Shown in pieces: positions 37,441-50,229 of a stretch of 64,000 bases of DNA (position 1 is its first letter; each line of letters begins with the position of its first letter). The notes under the pieces were generated by a model that saw only the letters and a program-made list of their open reading frames with translations, did not search any database and was not told the DNA's origin. The DNA comes from Sinonovacula constricta (Eukaryota; Mollusca; Bivalvia; Cardiida; Solecurtidae): assembly GCA_007844125.1 (NCBI GenBank), contig CM017563.1, forward strand, positions 15,607,663 through 15,671,662, written 5' to 3'. Made by a program: the position numbers and the translations under genes.

Positions 37441-38449
37441 TGAAAACTGACCATCATAATCATATAAAGATACTTAAAATGTTCAAGAACTGTTATTAGG
37501 CGGAGACAACCATGTAAGACGTACTTAAAGAACTTAAAGAACAGTCGTAATAGTATATTAAAGAGATTTTGAATATTAAAAATAGGAGTTGCATGTTGTA
37601 GGGTTAAAGATAAAACCTGTAGAAAAAAGCTTTCAAGAAATCACTACTACATGAATATGAGAATAGTTTTAATTAATAATTAAAAGCGGTTAAGGGATCA
37701 AGTGTGAAGATCTTTAAAAGCGGTAATCAGAAAACTTAAATATTGTGTTACAAAGATGATTAAAAAATAAACTTATTGACATAGCTGTTATGCTTTTAAA
37801 ATAATATGATCGAATTATTATTTGGTAAATCAGAATTTCTGCAAGAAATACTGCCATTGACGTTAAAAATATTTTCTTGCACATAATACATATTAGTTAC
37901 TTTGTGTTAGTTTTGAGGCGAAACAAGGACAAAAATTTATCTCAAGTAATTTTGTTTGCTTGTATTGTATAATTGAGAGGCCTTTGAAATAGCTGAAAAG
38001 ATAAAGTGTAGAATACAACTATTCTTTTAGTTTTGTCTTTAAGATGACAGTCTTGTCAGGAAAACCTTTAATTGTTAATAGACGCATACAAAGTGTGAGA
38101 GCTATCTATGAAATTAGAAGGATGTCGGTGAAATGGTATGACGTTTAAATGCTCATGACTAATACATGGAGTTTAAATTAAAGATAAGCACCTCTAGTCA
38201 CTAATCTGTATAACTTTAATGGAATTGTTCATAGAATGCATCCTCATTTGTTATGTAAATTTATTTATAACACTACCAACAAACTACATGTTTAAACTTT
38301 GTTATTTATAAGCTGTTTTAGTCCGTATTGTTTTGCTGTTAATGTATTTTATTCAGAAATAATTCATTGAACTTGTAGTGTATTTTGTTTTAAACTCATA
38401 ATATAACCGATGTATGCAATAAGTAAGTATTCTTTTACGGGAAACACTC
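37441..38449. other. Unit 2 spacer
   Basis: AT-rich, with an aataaa at about 37768 that could serve as a polyadenylation signal for the preceding island. Nothing else recognised. Confidence 0.35.
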
Positions 38450-39360
38450 AATTTCAAATAGTATCATATCTCTGTAAATACATGTTAAACATTTTATTGA
38501 AGAAAATCCTAGGAGAGTAGCGCACATAAGAATGGCCACATCAAAGCGACTGAGACCTCATTTTGTCTAATTTGAATCCCAACAAATTGATAAGCGCAAA
38601 TTGAAACCATTTAATTCATTACAAAGGTTTATGTTGACATTGGAAAGTTTTCATAGAGATGTATGATGACGCAGTTGAGCACTGGATTAATATCCAAGAA
38701 GCCTCGGTTTTGACTCATATAAAATCAATCCTTTCTTATCGGTTTTGTTAGAAAAACTTTCTTTAACATATTTACAGCTCCTAAACTTTATTAACTTAAT
38801 AGTTTAATATAAAGCTTTAACGAAATACTATTTAAAACTGTTTCCGATAAAGTATAACAACAGACCTGTAATCAGTACTATTTCATCATCATAAGAAGAA
38901 TTTGATGTGGAAAACATATTATCCCTATCATTTATTGTAAGATATCCAGTACAATTGAAATTTTCGTTTATACTCACCTAATTTTCTGTGTTCTTATATC
39001 AATTAGCCATATAGTCACAGTAAATAGTTTAGAAACCAATTAACATTTATCATAGTTTAGTTTTATGCAAATCTTTAAAAAATGAATAAAGACTCCATTT
39101 ATTCTGTCTATTTAACTGTTGTTGTTTTTTTCGTTTCATAATACAGAAAAGTGAAACAGTTGACGCTAAAATTATCAATGCAAGTTATTAAATAATAAAA
39201 ACATAATTAATTATTTAATATTGATAAGTATCAGACATTATTCATACAGTCGTTAAATACGTTTCTTAATAGTTTAATATTCATCTTATCACGTCTTTTG
39301 TCAGAGGAGGGTCTCCAGCTTACTGTTGAGGTGTATGTGTATCTACCCTCATGTTCAAGC
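38450..39360. repeat. Direct repeat internal to unit 2, right copy
   Basis: Collinear with 33950-34830. Its catcatcat...actcacc part is also the counterpart of 9180-9290 in block A, tying it to the C1q 3' flank. Confidence 0.65.
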
Positions 39361-39472
39361 ATATAATTTAGAGTCACTATAATGACTGTGTGTTGCTGTA
39401 TATGTTGAAATTACATTTATAAACAAACTTCAAACGTGAAAAAGAGGGGATAACATATATAAACATTGACAG

Positions 39473-39604
39473 GTTCCTGAACGGTTATCTTGGATACCAG
39501 ATGGAGAAGACCTCAACCAATGTCAGTAAACTGCCGCTACAAGGGTGTTACAATGGCCATAAAGGTGTCTGCTGGATTTACATCTCTTTTAACTTAATAA
39601 TGGG
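39473..39604 (+). other. Exon-like island of 132 nt (unit 2)
   Basis: Preceded by aaacattgacag and followed by ATGGG/GTGAGA. It is open throughout in one frame as FLNGYLGYQMEKTSTNVSKL, then PLQGCYNGHKGVCWIYISFN. Length is divisible by three. No partner exon identified, and no family recognised. A chance or fossil exon is possible. Confidence 0.25.
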
Positions 39605-40768
39605 GTGAGAATATATAATCATTGGCCTGACTCGCAATTAGCTGCCTCATAAACACATCGACTTTTGTCTTTTGGTCAATTATCAATTATCAATGGAAAT
39701 ATAACATTTACATTATTTAATATAATTCATTTACTTCGAGCAATAGAGAATGAACAAAACAGACCTTATGAACAAAAGGAAATATTTAAAGTTTAGGTTT
39801 TACGAATATTGATTTTATTATATTTAACATTTTTGTAACATACTTAACATTGATTTTTAAAGATATTTGTTTCTTTCTTTTTTCTACATTTACTTAACAT
39901 TGTGTTATAAACATTTTTAACGTTCAGTAGCTTATAATACGTTATAATACCAACTAAAATGTCCAGTACAGTTAATCATTTGTCATGAGAAACTAATAAT
40001 CTGTCGGTCGCTATGGGAAAGTTCACTTATGTTGACTATGGACTGTTGACGCTGGAAACACGTTTAACCATCGATGGAAAAACATACTGAAATGCCATAG
40101 ACATTTCTGTATGTTACTTATACGCTATTTCAACACAACATTCGTTATGTGTGTCCTATATACCCGTGCAACATAAAGCAAATAATTTTACTTAAGCGAA
40201 TAAAAGATCGTTTAACAGAAGCTGGCCAAATGGTAATTTTTGTTATGTCCTTTTACAGTTAGTTTCAAAATTAGGTTTTAATAAACATCAGAAGTATAAA
40301 TAAAAGTAATGAAATTGGTAATAAGTATTTATTGTACTACAACATACATAGAATAGTGACTTCAATACGTAGGTAACCATTGTTTATACATTCATCTACT
40401 AAAATTTTATTATATTTATTATTAAGTTGTTCTATTGTGGGACTGAAGCTCTCAAACGCCCTATTCAACCGGCAAGTTTCAACCGGTACATTATGCATTT
40501 TATGTTCAATGTAGCCAACATAGACATTTAATTTTCTTCTAAAGTAAAAAAACATTAGGATAGATTATTTAGCTTATAAAAAGAGTAGAGTAAGTAGGAT
40601 CCCAACACTGATATCTGCGTTAAAAATAATGCATTGATGTAACATATCATAATCATTACCTTCATCAGTTAACATTGTAATAATCTATAAAAACGCATGC
40701 AAATATAGAAAATCAGCAACAACAATATGTGGAACTAACAATAATATTCAGCCATTCCTTAATTATAT

Positions 40769-40774
40769 TTTATT
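40769..40774 (-). terminator. Candidate polyadenylation signal, C1q pseudogene 2
   Basis: The minus strand reads AATAAA about 200 bp past the old stop codon, matching the position in the intact gene. Confidence 0.4.
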
Positions 40775-41794
40775 ATTTTGAACATTTCTGACACTGATCA
40801 TCGTGTATTTTGTACCATATTCAATATTACATGCATACATGTTTGTTCATTCATTCATTTAAGGCTGATATTTTAAAATATTCAATTTTACATACATAGA
40901 TCAACTCATCAACACATATTGCATAAATCATTACTCATATCAAGGCCCTGACCTTTTAATATTGTAAATATAGTTAGCCTTTGGTTATCAAAGCTCCAGA
41001 AAATGAATTGAGTCTATGGCTATCTTGAAGCAATGAAGGACCAGACAATTTGTTAAGTCTGGTGTAGGCTTTTTGTCCAGCCTGCATGTATCCGAAGGCG
41101 TCTGCCGTGTTACATATGTTGTCACTCTTGTCCCAGGTTTGTACTTGTCCTTGTTGCTTCCCGTTGACTGTGATGTCCACAACGACATTGGTACTAGAGT
41201 ACGCACAAATCTGTGTTGTGAACAGATAGAGACCGCTGACAGGAGCCGTGAAGACCCCAGTAGAGGCATCATAACCGTCTTGATTGTTAAACAGAACCGT
41301 AGGAAAGACCAAGGCCTCTTCTTAGTCGGATTATGGTTCTTTAAACCTGTGGCCTTGAAATCCACTATAGGTGTCTCGACCGACTCTGTTGGATCACAAT
41401 TAATAATAGTTTAAACAATGTATAAATATATCATTTATTCTTTGCAAACTGCGCCTGAATAATAAATATACAGTGTACAGGTACTTTATCTCTGTCAACA
41501 TATCACCTCGTGTTTGGTTTAAAATAAGTACCAAAATTGTTTCGCCACACACAAACTACTGTATGCAGTAATTACATACAAATACATAATGAATTTAATA
41601 TATGTTCAATAGTACATATTGTTTTCTGCGTCGATATTTGTCTAGATAAAGTTGTGAAATTATCATTAAGATTTTTTGTTACATTGCACCGAAACAATTA
41701 TGGTCATAGTGACGACGTCATATTTCTGAAGGAAGTGCCCAGACTTATGTCTGGGTAGAACCACTGGAGCAATTCAGGTTAGATTAAAGTTCTC

Positions 41795-41850
41795 GCCCCG
41801 ACCCGGACTCGAACCTAAGAGGGGCGACTCTAAACTCTCGGCCATGAGCA
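41795..41850 (-). mobile_element. tRNA-derived SINE in the pseudogene intron, unit 2
   Basis: The minus strand has A box tggccgagagtttagag (41828-41844) and B box ggttcgagtccgg (41803-41815), in the Leu/Ser tRNA style. The decayed orthologous insertion is at about 12410-12510. Confidence 0.65.
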
Positions 41851-42369
41851 CTCCTATATTTTTGTTGTATTCATGTTTATACAACCAATCAACCAGTCGG
41901 GGGAAGACAAGTTACTATGTTGACGGAATCAAAACCTTGAAAACAATTAACTGACAACAGACTGCATCATGCATATAAAAATATTCTCTCTTTAGTTCAG
42001 AAAGTTATGAGTTAACGCGACTGAGCACTTTGAAACATAATACCAAAAATACCAATACAATCAAGAATACTTTTTAGATTAATATAACATCATGCAAAAA
42101 CCTATTTTACATAAAAAGTGGAAAAGAACTAGTTTCTTTAAACAATTTCACACTTAATATTTGTATAAAACTTATATTGTAGAATTCAGAGAAGATTTGA
42201 ACTAATTAGCATCTTGCATGCCAAACCTGCGTCGCCAAAATATAATCATCAGTCCATAGGCACGTGCATTTGAGTCATATAGCCAAAAGTCGAGTCAAAA
42301 TACTTTCAGCTACTTTCAGACATTCTGGTCGACATTCGCCGCGTCAGGCGCAACTGGTCAACAGATAGC

Positions 42370-42600
42370 CGCCCTAACTTCAGCGGCATGAAGTATATAA
42401 ACGGACAAATGATAAATGGCTTCTACACACTTTACTATCCAGCAAATCAGTGTAGTCTCCTATTATAAGCACATACATTTAAAGTATACTTAAGCGGCGC
42501 AAAGAAAATGAAGTGGCAAATGTTAAATGTCTTTATACACACATTACATTCTTACCAATCATAGTTATCTTGTTATGATCTCATACATTTTGGTCCTCTC
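42370..42600. repeat. About 110-bp tandem duplication in the intron, unit 2
   Basis: Two diverged copies in a row: ttcagcggcatgaagtatat...atgataaatggcttctacac and ttaagcggcgcaaagaaaat...atgttaaatgtctttataca. The intact gene's intron (about 13140-13210) has only one. Confidence 0.6.
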
Positions 42601-42877
42601 CTGTTCAGCTCAAATTTGTACTTTATAGAATTTATTTACAGCTAAAAAAGAGTCAAGAAAACTCATGATTAGCACATTTGCAAAAACAGATTTAGAATTA
42701 GAACGAATCTATCACTCTTTTTCGATAGCAAACTTTCGCAAAGTCTCAGTAATCATTTTATGCAAACTTGATTGATTGGCCTTTGAAAAAAAAAACACTA
42801 AAGAAAGAATTTAAAACTATCAAACTAAAAATATACAGTGCCCACTTGTACATAAAATAGTAATATTTAAGGTTTAC

Positions 42878-42962
42878 CTGTTTTGTTCCTTTGCAATTAC
42901 ACAACGTTATCGTCGTATGAACAATGTCAATAATGACACGGAATACGTATATGTAATTCTCG
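42878..42962 (-). other. Cryptic 85-nt exon, unit 2 copy
   Basis: Same borders (gttacag/cgag and aacag/gtaaac) and length as 13561-13645. Read in the phase left by exon 1 it stays open for 18 codons and then meets TAA. Confidence 0.35.
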
Positions 42963-43568
42963 CTGTAACAATAGTTCACTGAGTGTGTCATACATTTAAA
43001 CTCGTTTAAAAATTTAAGAAACCTTATCGACTGGAATGAAAGCACAATCCAAATGAATTTAAACGTATCAAACTATTCAGTATTCACTCGTATTAAAATA
43101 TTTTAACTTTACCTGTTATGTTCTTTTGTAAGTCCCTTAGGTCGTCAGACATTCTTGCAATCTGTCCCTCCTTTTTCCATCATTGCTACGTTGCAGGTGT
43201 TCTTCAATCCGAGATAGAGCATTAGTATTCAGTTGGAGATAATTCTCATGCAGGGTACGTCGTTCCGTCTTGATTTCCTCCAATATCCCGCTAACAGTTT
43301 CCATAGTCGATTTGACATTTGTAGAAATCCTTTTGAATTCTTCTCTGAGTTGTTCAAAGTTTACTTCGACTCTAATCATTTTATCCAATAACTTTTCCTC
43401 ATAATGGAATTTTGAACATTGAGGTTCCATACCCGAACATACGTGTAGGACGACGAGGATAATTAGAAAAACAGACATTCTGAACACTAAAGTGTTTGAT
43501 ATTTAGTCGATGCAGCTAGTGAGTAGGAAAGCAGAGGCGGCCTTATGACGAACTTCAGCGCTGGGCTG

Positions 43569-43578
43569 CTTTATATAC
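43569..43578 (-). promoter_or_regulatory. TATA box, C1q pseudogene 2
   Basis: gtatataaag on the minus strand at the same distance from the ATG as in the intact gene, unchanged. Confidence 0.65.
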
Positions 43579-43628
43579 GGAAAGGAGGCACAACGTAAGG
43601 GTCCTTCAAAAAGCTTCAGCTTAACGTT

Positions 43629-46521
43629 GTATTTTATGTCCGCAAATTCAGTGTGCACAATGTCTTTATACACTTGCCCAAAACTTGTATGCATTCATAA
43701 AAAGTGGATGCAAAATTCACTCTGTCGACTTTTCCACCGGATATTGTCGTAAAGTTAACTCGATACAGCGCCAAATTTGATATACATGCATGACATTTAT
43801 TGTGCCATAATAGTAAAAATACCCTGATAAAATGATGTCACAAGCAAGATTTAACATAACTATGCAAGAACGATATATAGGAGAATTTTTATGGAAATTT
43901 TATCAATGTTGACTTTAATGGTGCGTTAGAATTCCGAACATATTCTAACTCAGGACATACATATATTAGAATTTAAGTAGTACATTTTAGTACAGTATAA
44001 ACATGCAAGTATTTTGCAACGTGGCAAAATACAGACACAAGTCATAACACAAATATAAGAATACTGCCTTGAAACAGCGAATGGACAGAAAGCGGAAATC
44101 GATTTGGGTAATTTATATGTTTTACATTTTGTATAAACAAAATATACGAGTCCTATGAGCATTGCAACATATACCGAAATTTGGAAAAGCACAGGACGAA
44201 TGAATTCAAATGCAACCCAAATGTAAAAGTAAGAACAAATCTGTGATAAGTCATTAACAAAAAGAGCAAACCCAACAGTTACCGCCTTGGAACGGTCAGT
44301 CGGCAATATAGACCGACGGGGTGCTTAAACCGATTTTACAAAGCTCTAACCTCGCCCTTCCTGAGGGGTTTCTCAAATGCTCCTAATGAAAAGCAAAACT
44401 GATCTATCTGAGTAAAAATGTACAAGCACTGAAGTTTTCTTTGATAAGATATGACAAAAGTTGTGACGTCATTGAAAAATAATGTCCACATAGTATTTAG
44501 AAGAGACAGAATGATTAGTTCTACTAACAAAACCACAAAAAATTGTTGATTGTAAATGATAACTTTTTTTGAATCAAGAAAAAATGACCAGAGAAGTGTA
44601 AAAGATTTTAGCATCCTGTTCATGTGAAGATGGAAATGAGGGAACAAAGTCCAATATCCATCAAAGGAAATATACGTAACAATCATAAAAGGATGAATTA
44701 AATTATGACATAGACAAACCAGTCAATATTCATTTAAATGCATGCCACATTTGTACAAAGAATGCTTAAGGAGATACGTATAAGCATGCATCAGACCATC
44801 ATAAAGTTGATTCTGTACATGTTACCGCCTCTCATTGGTTGAAGTATTCACACATATAACAGTTGTATGCAAGCACACTTGTCCTTCAACTTTGTTCACC
44901 AGTCAAACTGAAGGTGACATTTACATGACTCTGCGAAAGTAAACGTGACTTGTTGCATGCCGATTGTCAAAACATCCGCGATAAAATATTTCCTCATAGT
45001 GTTACTGTCTTGTTTCTGTTTCTGAAATAATACAAATACTTACTGCAGAAGTGTTAAAGGAAGAACGAAAACTGGCAATGTATAGACATTTTAAATTAGA
45101 AAGTGTAAAATGTACTTTTATAATGCCATGAATATTCTTAAGTATAAATAAAATTTCTTTGAATAATTGGTGCCATTTTAAGTTTGAATTTATACTATTG
45201 ATTTACTTTCTTTAAAATATTGAAACTCCGAAGTTCACAATGAAGGACTTTGAAATACGGCATTCTTTCTTAATTAAAGATGATAATCTCTTTTCTGTTA
45301 TTAATAATATGTCGTATGTGCCATTATTGTATTTCAAGTTAATACTTCTATATCGAAAATATAATTTGCAAGTTGTTTATTATTGTTAGGGTATCATTCG
45401 AATAAAATGTTTCGACTTAATAACAGTTTGATTACAGCAGTATAAAAATACAACCGTGTTTTATTACGAAGTAGAGATATCACAAATCAAACCAAGAGAA
45501 CGATAGCTATTAACTAGTATTTAGACACACTGTTTAAGAAAAATGTATCGTTCAAACACAGTTTTCAATGCCCCTCTTTGGTTCACCCTGCACTTTGCAG
45601 TTTGACGCGACATACAGTAGATTGTAAACACCCGTCTTTACGTGATGACTCGTAGTCAAGCTGTAATTCTCATGAAAGTCAATGGTGATAATTTACCTTA
45701 CTATTCATTTTGTGTTATAAGGTAACTTTTAATTAAACATAAGTCTATTGAACGATACAAATAGTTTGAGAAATGAACGACTACAAGTACTTTGTAGATT
45801 GAAATTCAGCTGATATCATTCTTTTTCCGTAGCTGATTTTAACGCTATGTTTAATCCCTAAAACAGTGATTACATTTTCGTAAAGTTTAGAATATTACTC
45901 CAAGAACATGATGTGTTTAATGCTTCAAGAAATTCTAGCTTTTAGAAAAGAGTAAAAACTGTAATTTGCAAGTGTTTATAAGAATCACTGCCAACGCTAG
46001 AACATATATCCCCATATACGTCCAGCTTTGCTTCCGATCGACTATCTGTGTACCAATGTATTTCCTTTTTCTTAAAGCATATTTGTTTATATGATAAAAT
46101 TACTATCATTTGCAGTGCATAGTTAATTTCATACACACTTTTAATTGGTACCGTTTTTCACAGATATATACAGTTGTCCCTACAAATACCCCTTTGTTTA
46201 AATATTCCAATAAACGAATGTAATAACTGTCTGACAACGGGCTTTATGTATGAAAGTGTATGGATACTTCGCATTATAAAAACATACGGTTCCTCACCCC
46301 TTCCGTTTTATGAATCATTATGTATTTGCAAGCATCAGTATTTTTAAGCTAGCAAAATTTTATATGCTTCTAATATAACTTGAGCGTAAGAAAATTAACG
46401 TATTGGTATTGGAAATGCAATGGGAATACGCCACAAGAACTACGATTAACTATTGCAAGATGAAATACAGCAAACACCGCAGACTAAATAGGAGGATTAT
46501 TCTTACACTGACATGTATGTA
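43629..46521. repeat. C1q upstream block, copy C
   Basis: Closest to copies A and D up to the crossover interval and to copy B beyond it. A minus-strand open frame of 118 codons (43950-44306, no ATG at its start) begins with PTDRSKAV and contains hydrophobic stretches; it is shorter in A and B, so I treat it as repeat sequence. Confidence 0.85.
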
Positions 46522-46673
46522 TAAATTGACAGTCACGAGAGTACGAGATTCGAAATGTCTAAATGTGGTTCAAAAATATGGTTTAAAAATTTATGAATCT
46601 TTACAAATGCTGTGTTTCATTTCTATACTTTTTCTTTTATCAGCCCTACATCTTCTACTTATATCATTCTCTT

Positions 46674-46701
46674 ATATATATGTATATGTGTATATGTGTG
46701 T

Positions 46702-46735
<34 letters not shown>

Positions 46736-46750
46736 TTGTGTGTGTGTGAT
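46674..46750. repeat. TA/TG microsatellite, block C
   Basis: As at 30395-30470 but one TG longer. It lies about 150 bp from the mapped crossover interval. Confidence 0.95.
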
Positions 46751-49700
46751 TTTCATACATAATCTTTTGACACATTCAAACTATAATTAGTTCACTGCAT
46801 CGGAAAATTGATTAATTTTGAGGCAATAAGTTTAGATAAACTGGTGTGACTCTATGTGTTATAGTAAACCCCTCCGCTCAAGCTATACAACTACGCTTTC
46901 CAAGGATACGCCTGTGATAGCCAGTAATGAGTCAGCCATTAAATAGGTCTTTCTTCTTTTCTTCTTGACAGAAATAAAGTTGCAAACAACTATTTTCAAA
47001 ACTAAAAAATCAACTTTTCATTAAACAGCGTTTGATCGATTGCTAACACACAATTTCGATTTCATACGTCAACACAACATTTATTAAAATCAACTTTTAA
47101 AATAAACATAACAAACTTGTTGCCCTTTGTGTGATGTCATAGTGTGATGCCCCTGCTTAAATCTATCATCTCAGCGTCGTCACAGTATTGGAATTTTCTT
47201 TCACTGTAAGGGCTAGTTCAGTGATTCATTTTAATAAGAAAATATGACAAAGTCATACAAGTACTGCAATATAAAAAAACGGTGAAGTAACAGAACAATG
47301 CGGACAGTTTTAAAATACCACAAACCCTACAGTTACCGCCTTAAAACGATCAGTCGACAAATACATTTCCTTTTGGCAGGTTTTTCTCACCAAGCTAAGT
47401 AAAATAGTCTATTTAGTTTGACTTTACTCATAAAGAGCCCGTTCAAACCCGGTATTTATAACTAAGTGTTCAATCTCACATATACTCGTATCTTGTCGTC
47501 TACGTTTCCTTAAATGCGCACACTTAGCCATCTGTAACTCTACAATATGAAAGATGCATAAAAAAGGTGCTTACGCCGATTCTACTGAGCTATAGCCTCG
47601 CACTTCCTGAGAGCTTGCTCAAATGTAAAAACTTTCCTAGCGATGACGTATTCTGAAACCTATTTTATGTCATCATTATGTCTTTGAATAGAATGTGTTT
47701 AGTTGATCGTTTTTTTTTTTATTTTTATTATTTTGTTTAACAAAATTTGGGTCAGATCAGAAAGCGCAATTAATCATTTTTAGAGGAAAATGAAGCAAAA
47801 GTCATAATATTGTGTTGCAAGTAATGCGAATTTGCTACGTTATAAAGTGACTGTAGCCATAGACTGAAATTTACTAAGGTTATCAAGGTTTCTAGTTCAG
47901 TCAAGCACTCGTCTTAGCTATAACCAAATTTGAAACACATGAAACAAAGCATATACACATATTTTATGTTTACAAAATGTTAAGTAATTTCATACCTAAA
48001 TTACTTTACGTTTATAAGCAATACTTTACCTACTTTCGAATTCTCTTGTGTAAATACTTGGTCATATTAAGCGTACATGTTTAAAAGTATTTCTATTTCT
48101 AATTTCCTCCGCTAATTCATATTACATGTGTTCGGTAATGCCAAACGTCATTCAGTTCTTTGAAACAGCGAAGGAATAGAAAACTGACTTAAATATTGGT
48201 TTGAAGTGCATAACTATTATCTTTGGTAAACAGAACTTAAAACAATATGAAATACACTATATGAATTACAATTCATAAGTTTCATCTGCATTAAAATTTA
48301 ACACGGTTCATCACATTTCTTAACATTCAAGCAACATCAAGGAAAATTACTGGGATTTGTATCAAGCTGATTCGGAGAGTTAGCGTTCCTTTCATTCACA
48401 TAAACTAAATATGATTAATATATGAATATATGTAAACATAATGAACAGGCAGTTAAAATGACGATTTATTGTGTATAAACGTGTGAATGGGGACGTATAT
48501 ACATGTATATATCTTTTTAGACGATATAAGCACTTTATATTTGTTTGCAATCAAACAATAGTACTTAAAAGTTTGAGCCTAGAAAATCTTAAAAATATAA
48601 ATGGTTCTTGAAATAACTGTACTGTTATATTCTTCTTGCTGTAATATGCACAGTTTTGATTGTTATTAATAATTGTCTATTATGATTGTAGTGTCATCGA
48701 GTGATACACAAATCACCAACTGATTATTATAACTTCAGTAATGGGCTAAGCGTAAGCAGCTGAAATGTGCATTTTATATATAGTTTTATCATGTACAGGC
48801 CTTTAATACCTATCTCTAAACATGCAAAATATCAGAAAAGCGATAGAAGATATAGATTGTGGAAGTGGTTAATAAATACAATTTTGTTTATAGTTACACC
48901 TTACCAAAGCGGCATAATCAAGTTTTTCATAAAAGATAAAGATTTGAAAATTGTCTAACTATAATAAGTAATAAAACCAACTATACGTTGAAAACTTCAG
49001 ACATTCTATGTTTATTGTCATATTGTAATATTGCAACAGCTTCCTTATTAAAATCCCTTTCAACTGGATATAAGAAATGTAAAAGACGTTGCTTTTAATA
49101 GCAATACAATTATTTATTACTTCGTTATACCATTATTTACGATTTTTCCCCGGGTCCACCGTATTTTAAGCTGTCGCTTAGTGATCTTGATTCTATCTTT
49201 GACGGTCATTGTGACTTAGCAAAAAATATTCCGATTTGCATTCGTATGGAAGTTACGAAAGAGATTCGTCATTTAAGATGCAATTTACTACACATTGTAT
49301 CAGATCGCAGATTCGAAATACTCCTTCCATGAAAATTGGAAATGAAAAGGAAATAAAGACTGACTTAAGTTGAAGGAAATTGCTTCACTATCGACAATGT
49401 AAATAAGGTTAAACATAGAATGATGTGACCTAAATTCAAGTGTACTGTTATTTCTTTAAAATTAAAATAGATAAGCGTTTGTTATTTTAAGTGCAGAGTT
49501 CTTAAGTCGTAAAGGTTGTCGCTTTTTGTGGTTTATTCACACCAGTTGAGCAATACATTTGCCATTATTCTGCAACATACGAGCAAAAGGAAGGTATACA
49601 GTTTAAACTTGTCCGCACTGTTTAAAAAGGGAAACACATGTGAGTTTGTTTAAATACCGTTAGTTTGAATTACTCCCTTTATTAATGACATCATAGAGCA

Positions 49701-50229
49701 AAAGATTAATTAATCATTATTTTATAATAAATCATTATGTTTTATCACTTACTTATGTTGAAATGTTAAGAAAAAGTTTAGAGATCTGTTCAAACGGACT
49801 CATAATTGTGGAATAAGGCGAGAATGCTTGTTTCGTATGGCTTTTGAACATACAGGAATTAATGAAAAGTGTACATGTATAGGACAGTTTTATAAAGTTT
49901 ATTAAACTCAGCGAATTTATTATACTTAGAGCAGGTTAGAGTTAACTAAGCCATACAGTAAACATACAATATCTGAGTATAGCACATTAAAGGTAAACAA
50001 GATTTTTGCGACCCTTAACTTGACTACTCTCGATATATGCTGTAATGTATTCCAATCATCTGCTTCGGACGGTGCTTGTTAACGTTACTACTACTTGTAT
50101 GTCTTAATTCTGTAACTCATACGCTAAATTATATCTCGACTTTAACGGTACATTTTTTGTCCAAATTTTATATCACTTTATTTCGCTAGTGTTATATGTT
50201 GTTCTATGCCAAGTGCATGTAATAATTAG
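46751..50229. other. Unit 3 left part, no gene recognised
   Basis: Near-identical to 30471-33949, apart from one substitution noticed at 48213. Confidence 0.7.

Larger units (their letters stand above)
40974..43478 (-). pseudogene. C1q-domain pseudogene, unit 2
   Basis: Same two-exon structure as the intact gene (exons 43113-43478 and 40974-41385; splice sites kept). Two lesions. In exon 1, a net 7-bp deletion around 43173-43180 replaces the tail of the coiled coil after HLQRSND with 10 unrelated residues and a stop at 43137. In exon 2, a 1-bp deletion around 41313-41325 puts the first 20 or so C1q residues and the rest of the domain in different frames. The remaining C1q frame (FPTVLFNNQDGYDASTG to FSGALITKG) is otherwise undamaged. 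ATG, signal peptide and TATA box survive, so a 113-aa secreted coiled-coil peptide could be made. That stop is only 24 nt before the exon junction, which by the usual 50-55 nt rule would escape nonsense-mediated decay. Confidence 0.85.
30244..46521. repeat. 16.3-kb tandem unit 2
   Basis: First of two nearly identical direct units (offset 16278-16284 bp from the next). Bases from 30244 on match those from 46522 on. Differences noticed: single bases at 31933, 35935 and 43222, and repeat-number changes in the TG tract and in the TAAA tract (one unit). It contains repeats, exon-like islands and C1q pseudogene 2. Confidence 0.95.

Noticed and set aside
37245..37463. 72-aa minus-strand frame (and 53529-53747)
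   Set aside because: The plus strand reading has splice sites and better protein-like composition. The minus frame lies across the same bases and is probably its shadow.
43503..43694. 63-aa minus-strand frame upstream of the C1q pseudogene
   Set aside because: Overlaps the TATA box and 5' UTR, has no recognisable content, and only mirrors the promoter region.
43950..44306. 118-aa PTDRSKAV protein on the minus strand
   Set aside because: Starts at a TTG, is broken in copies A and B, and belongs to a dispersed repeat. Not counted as a gene.
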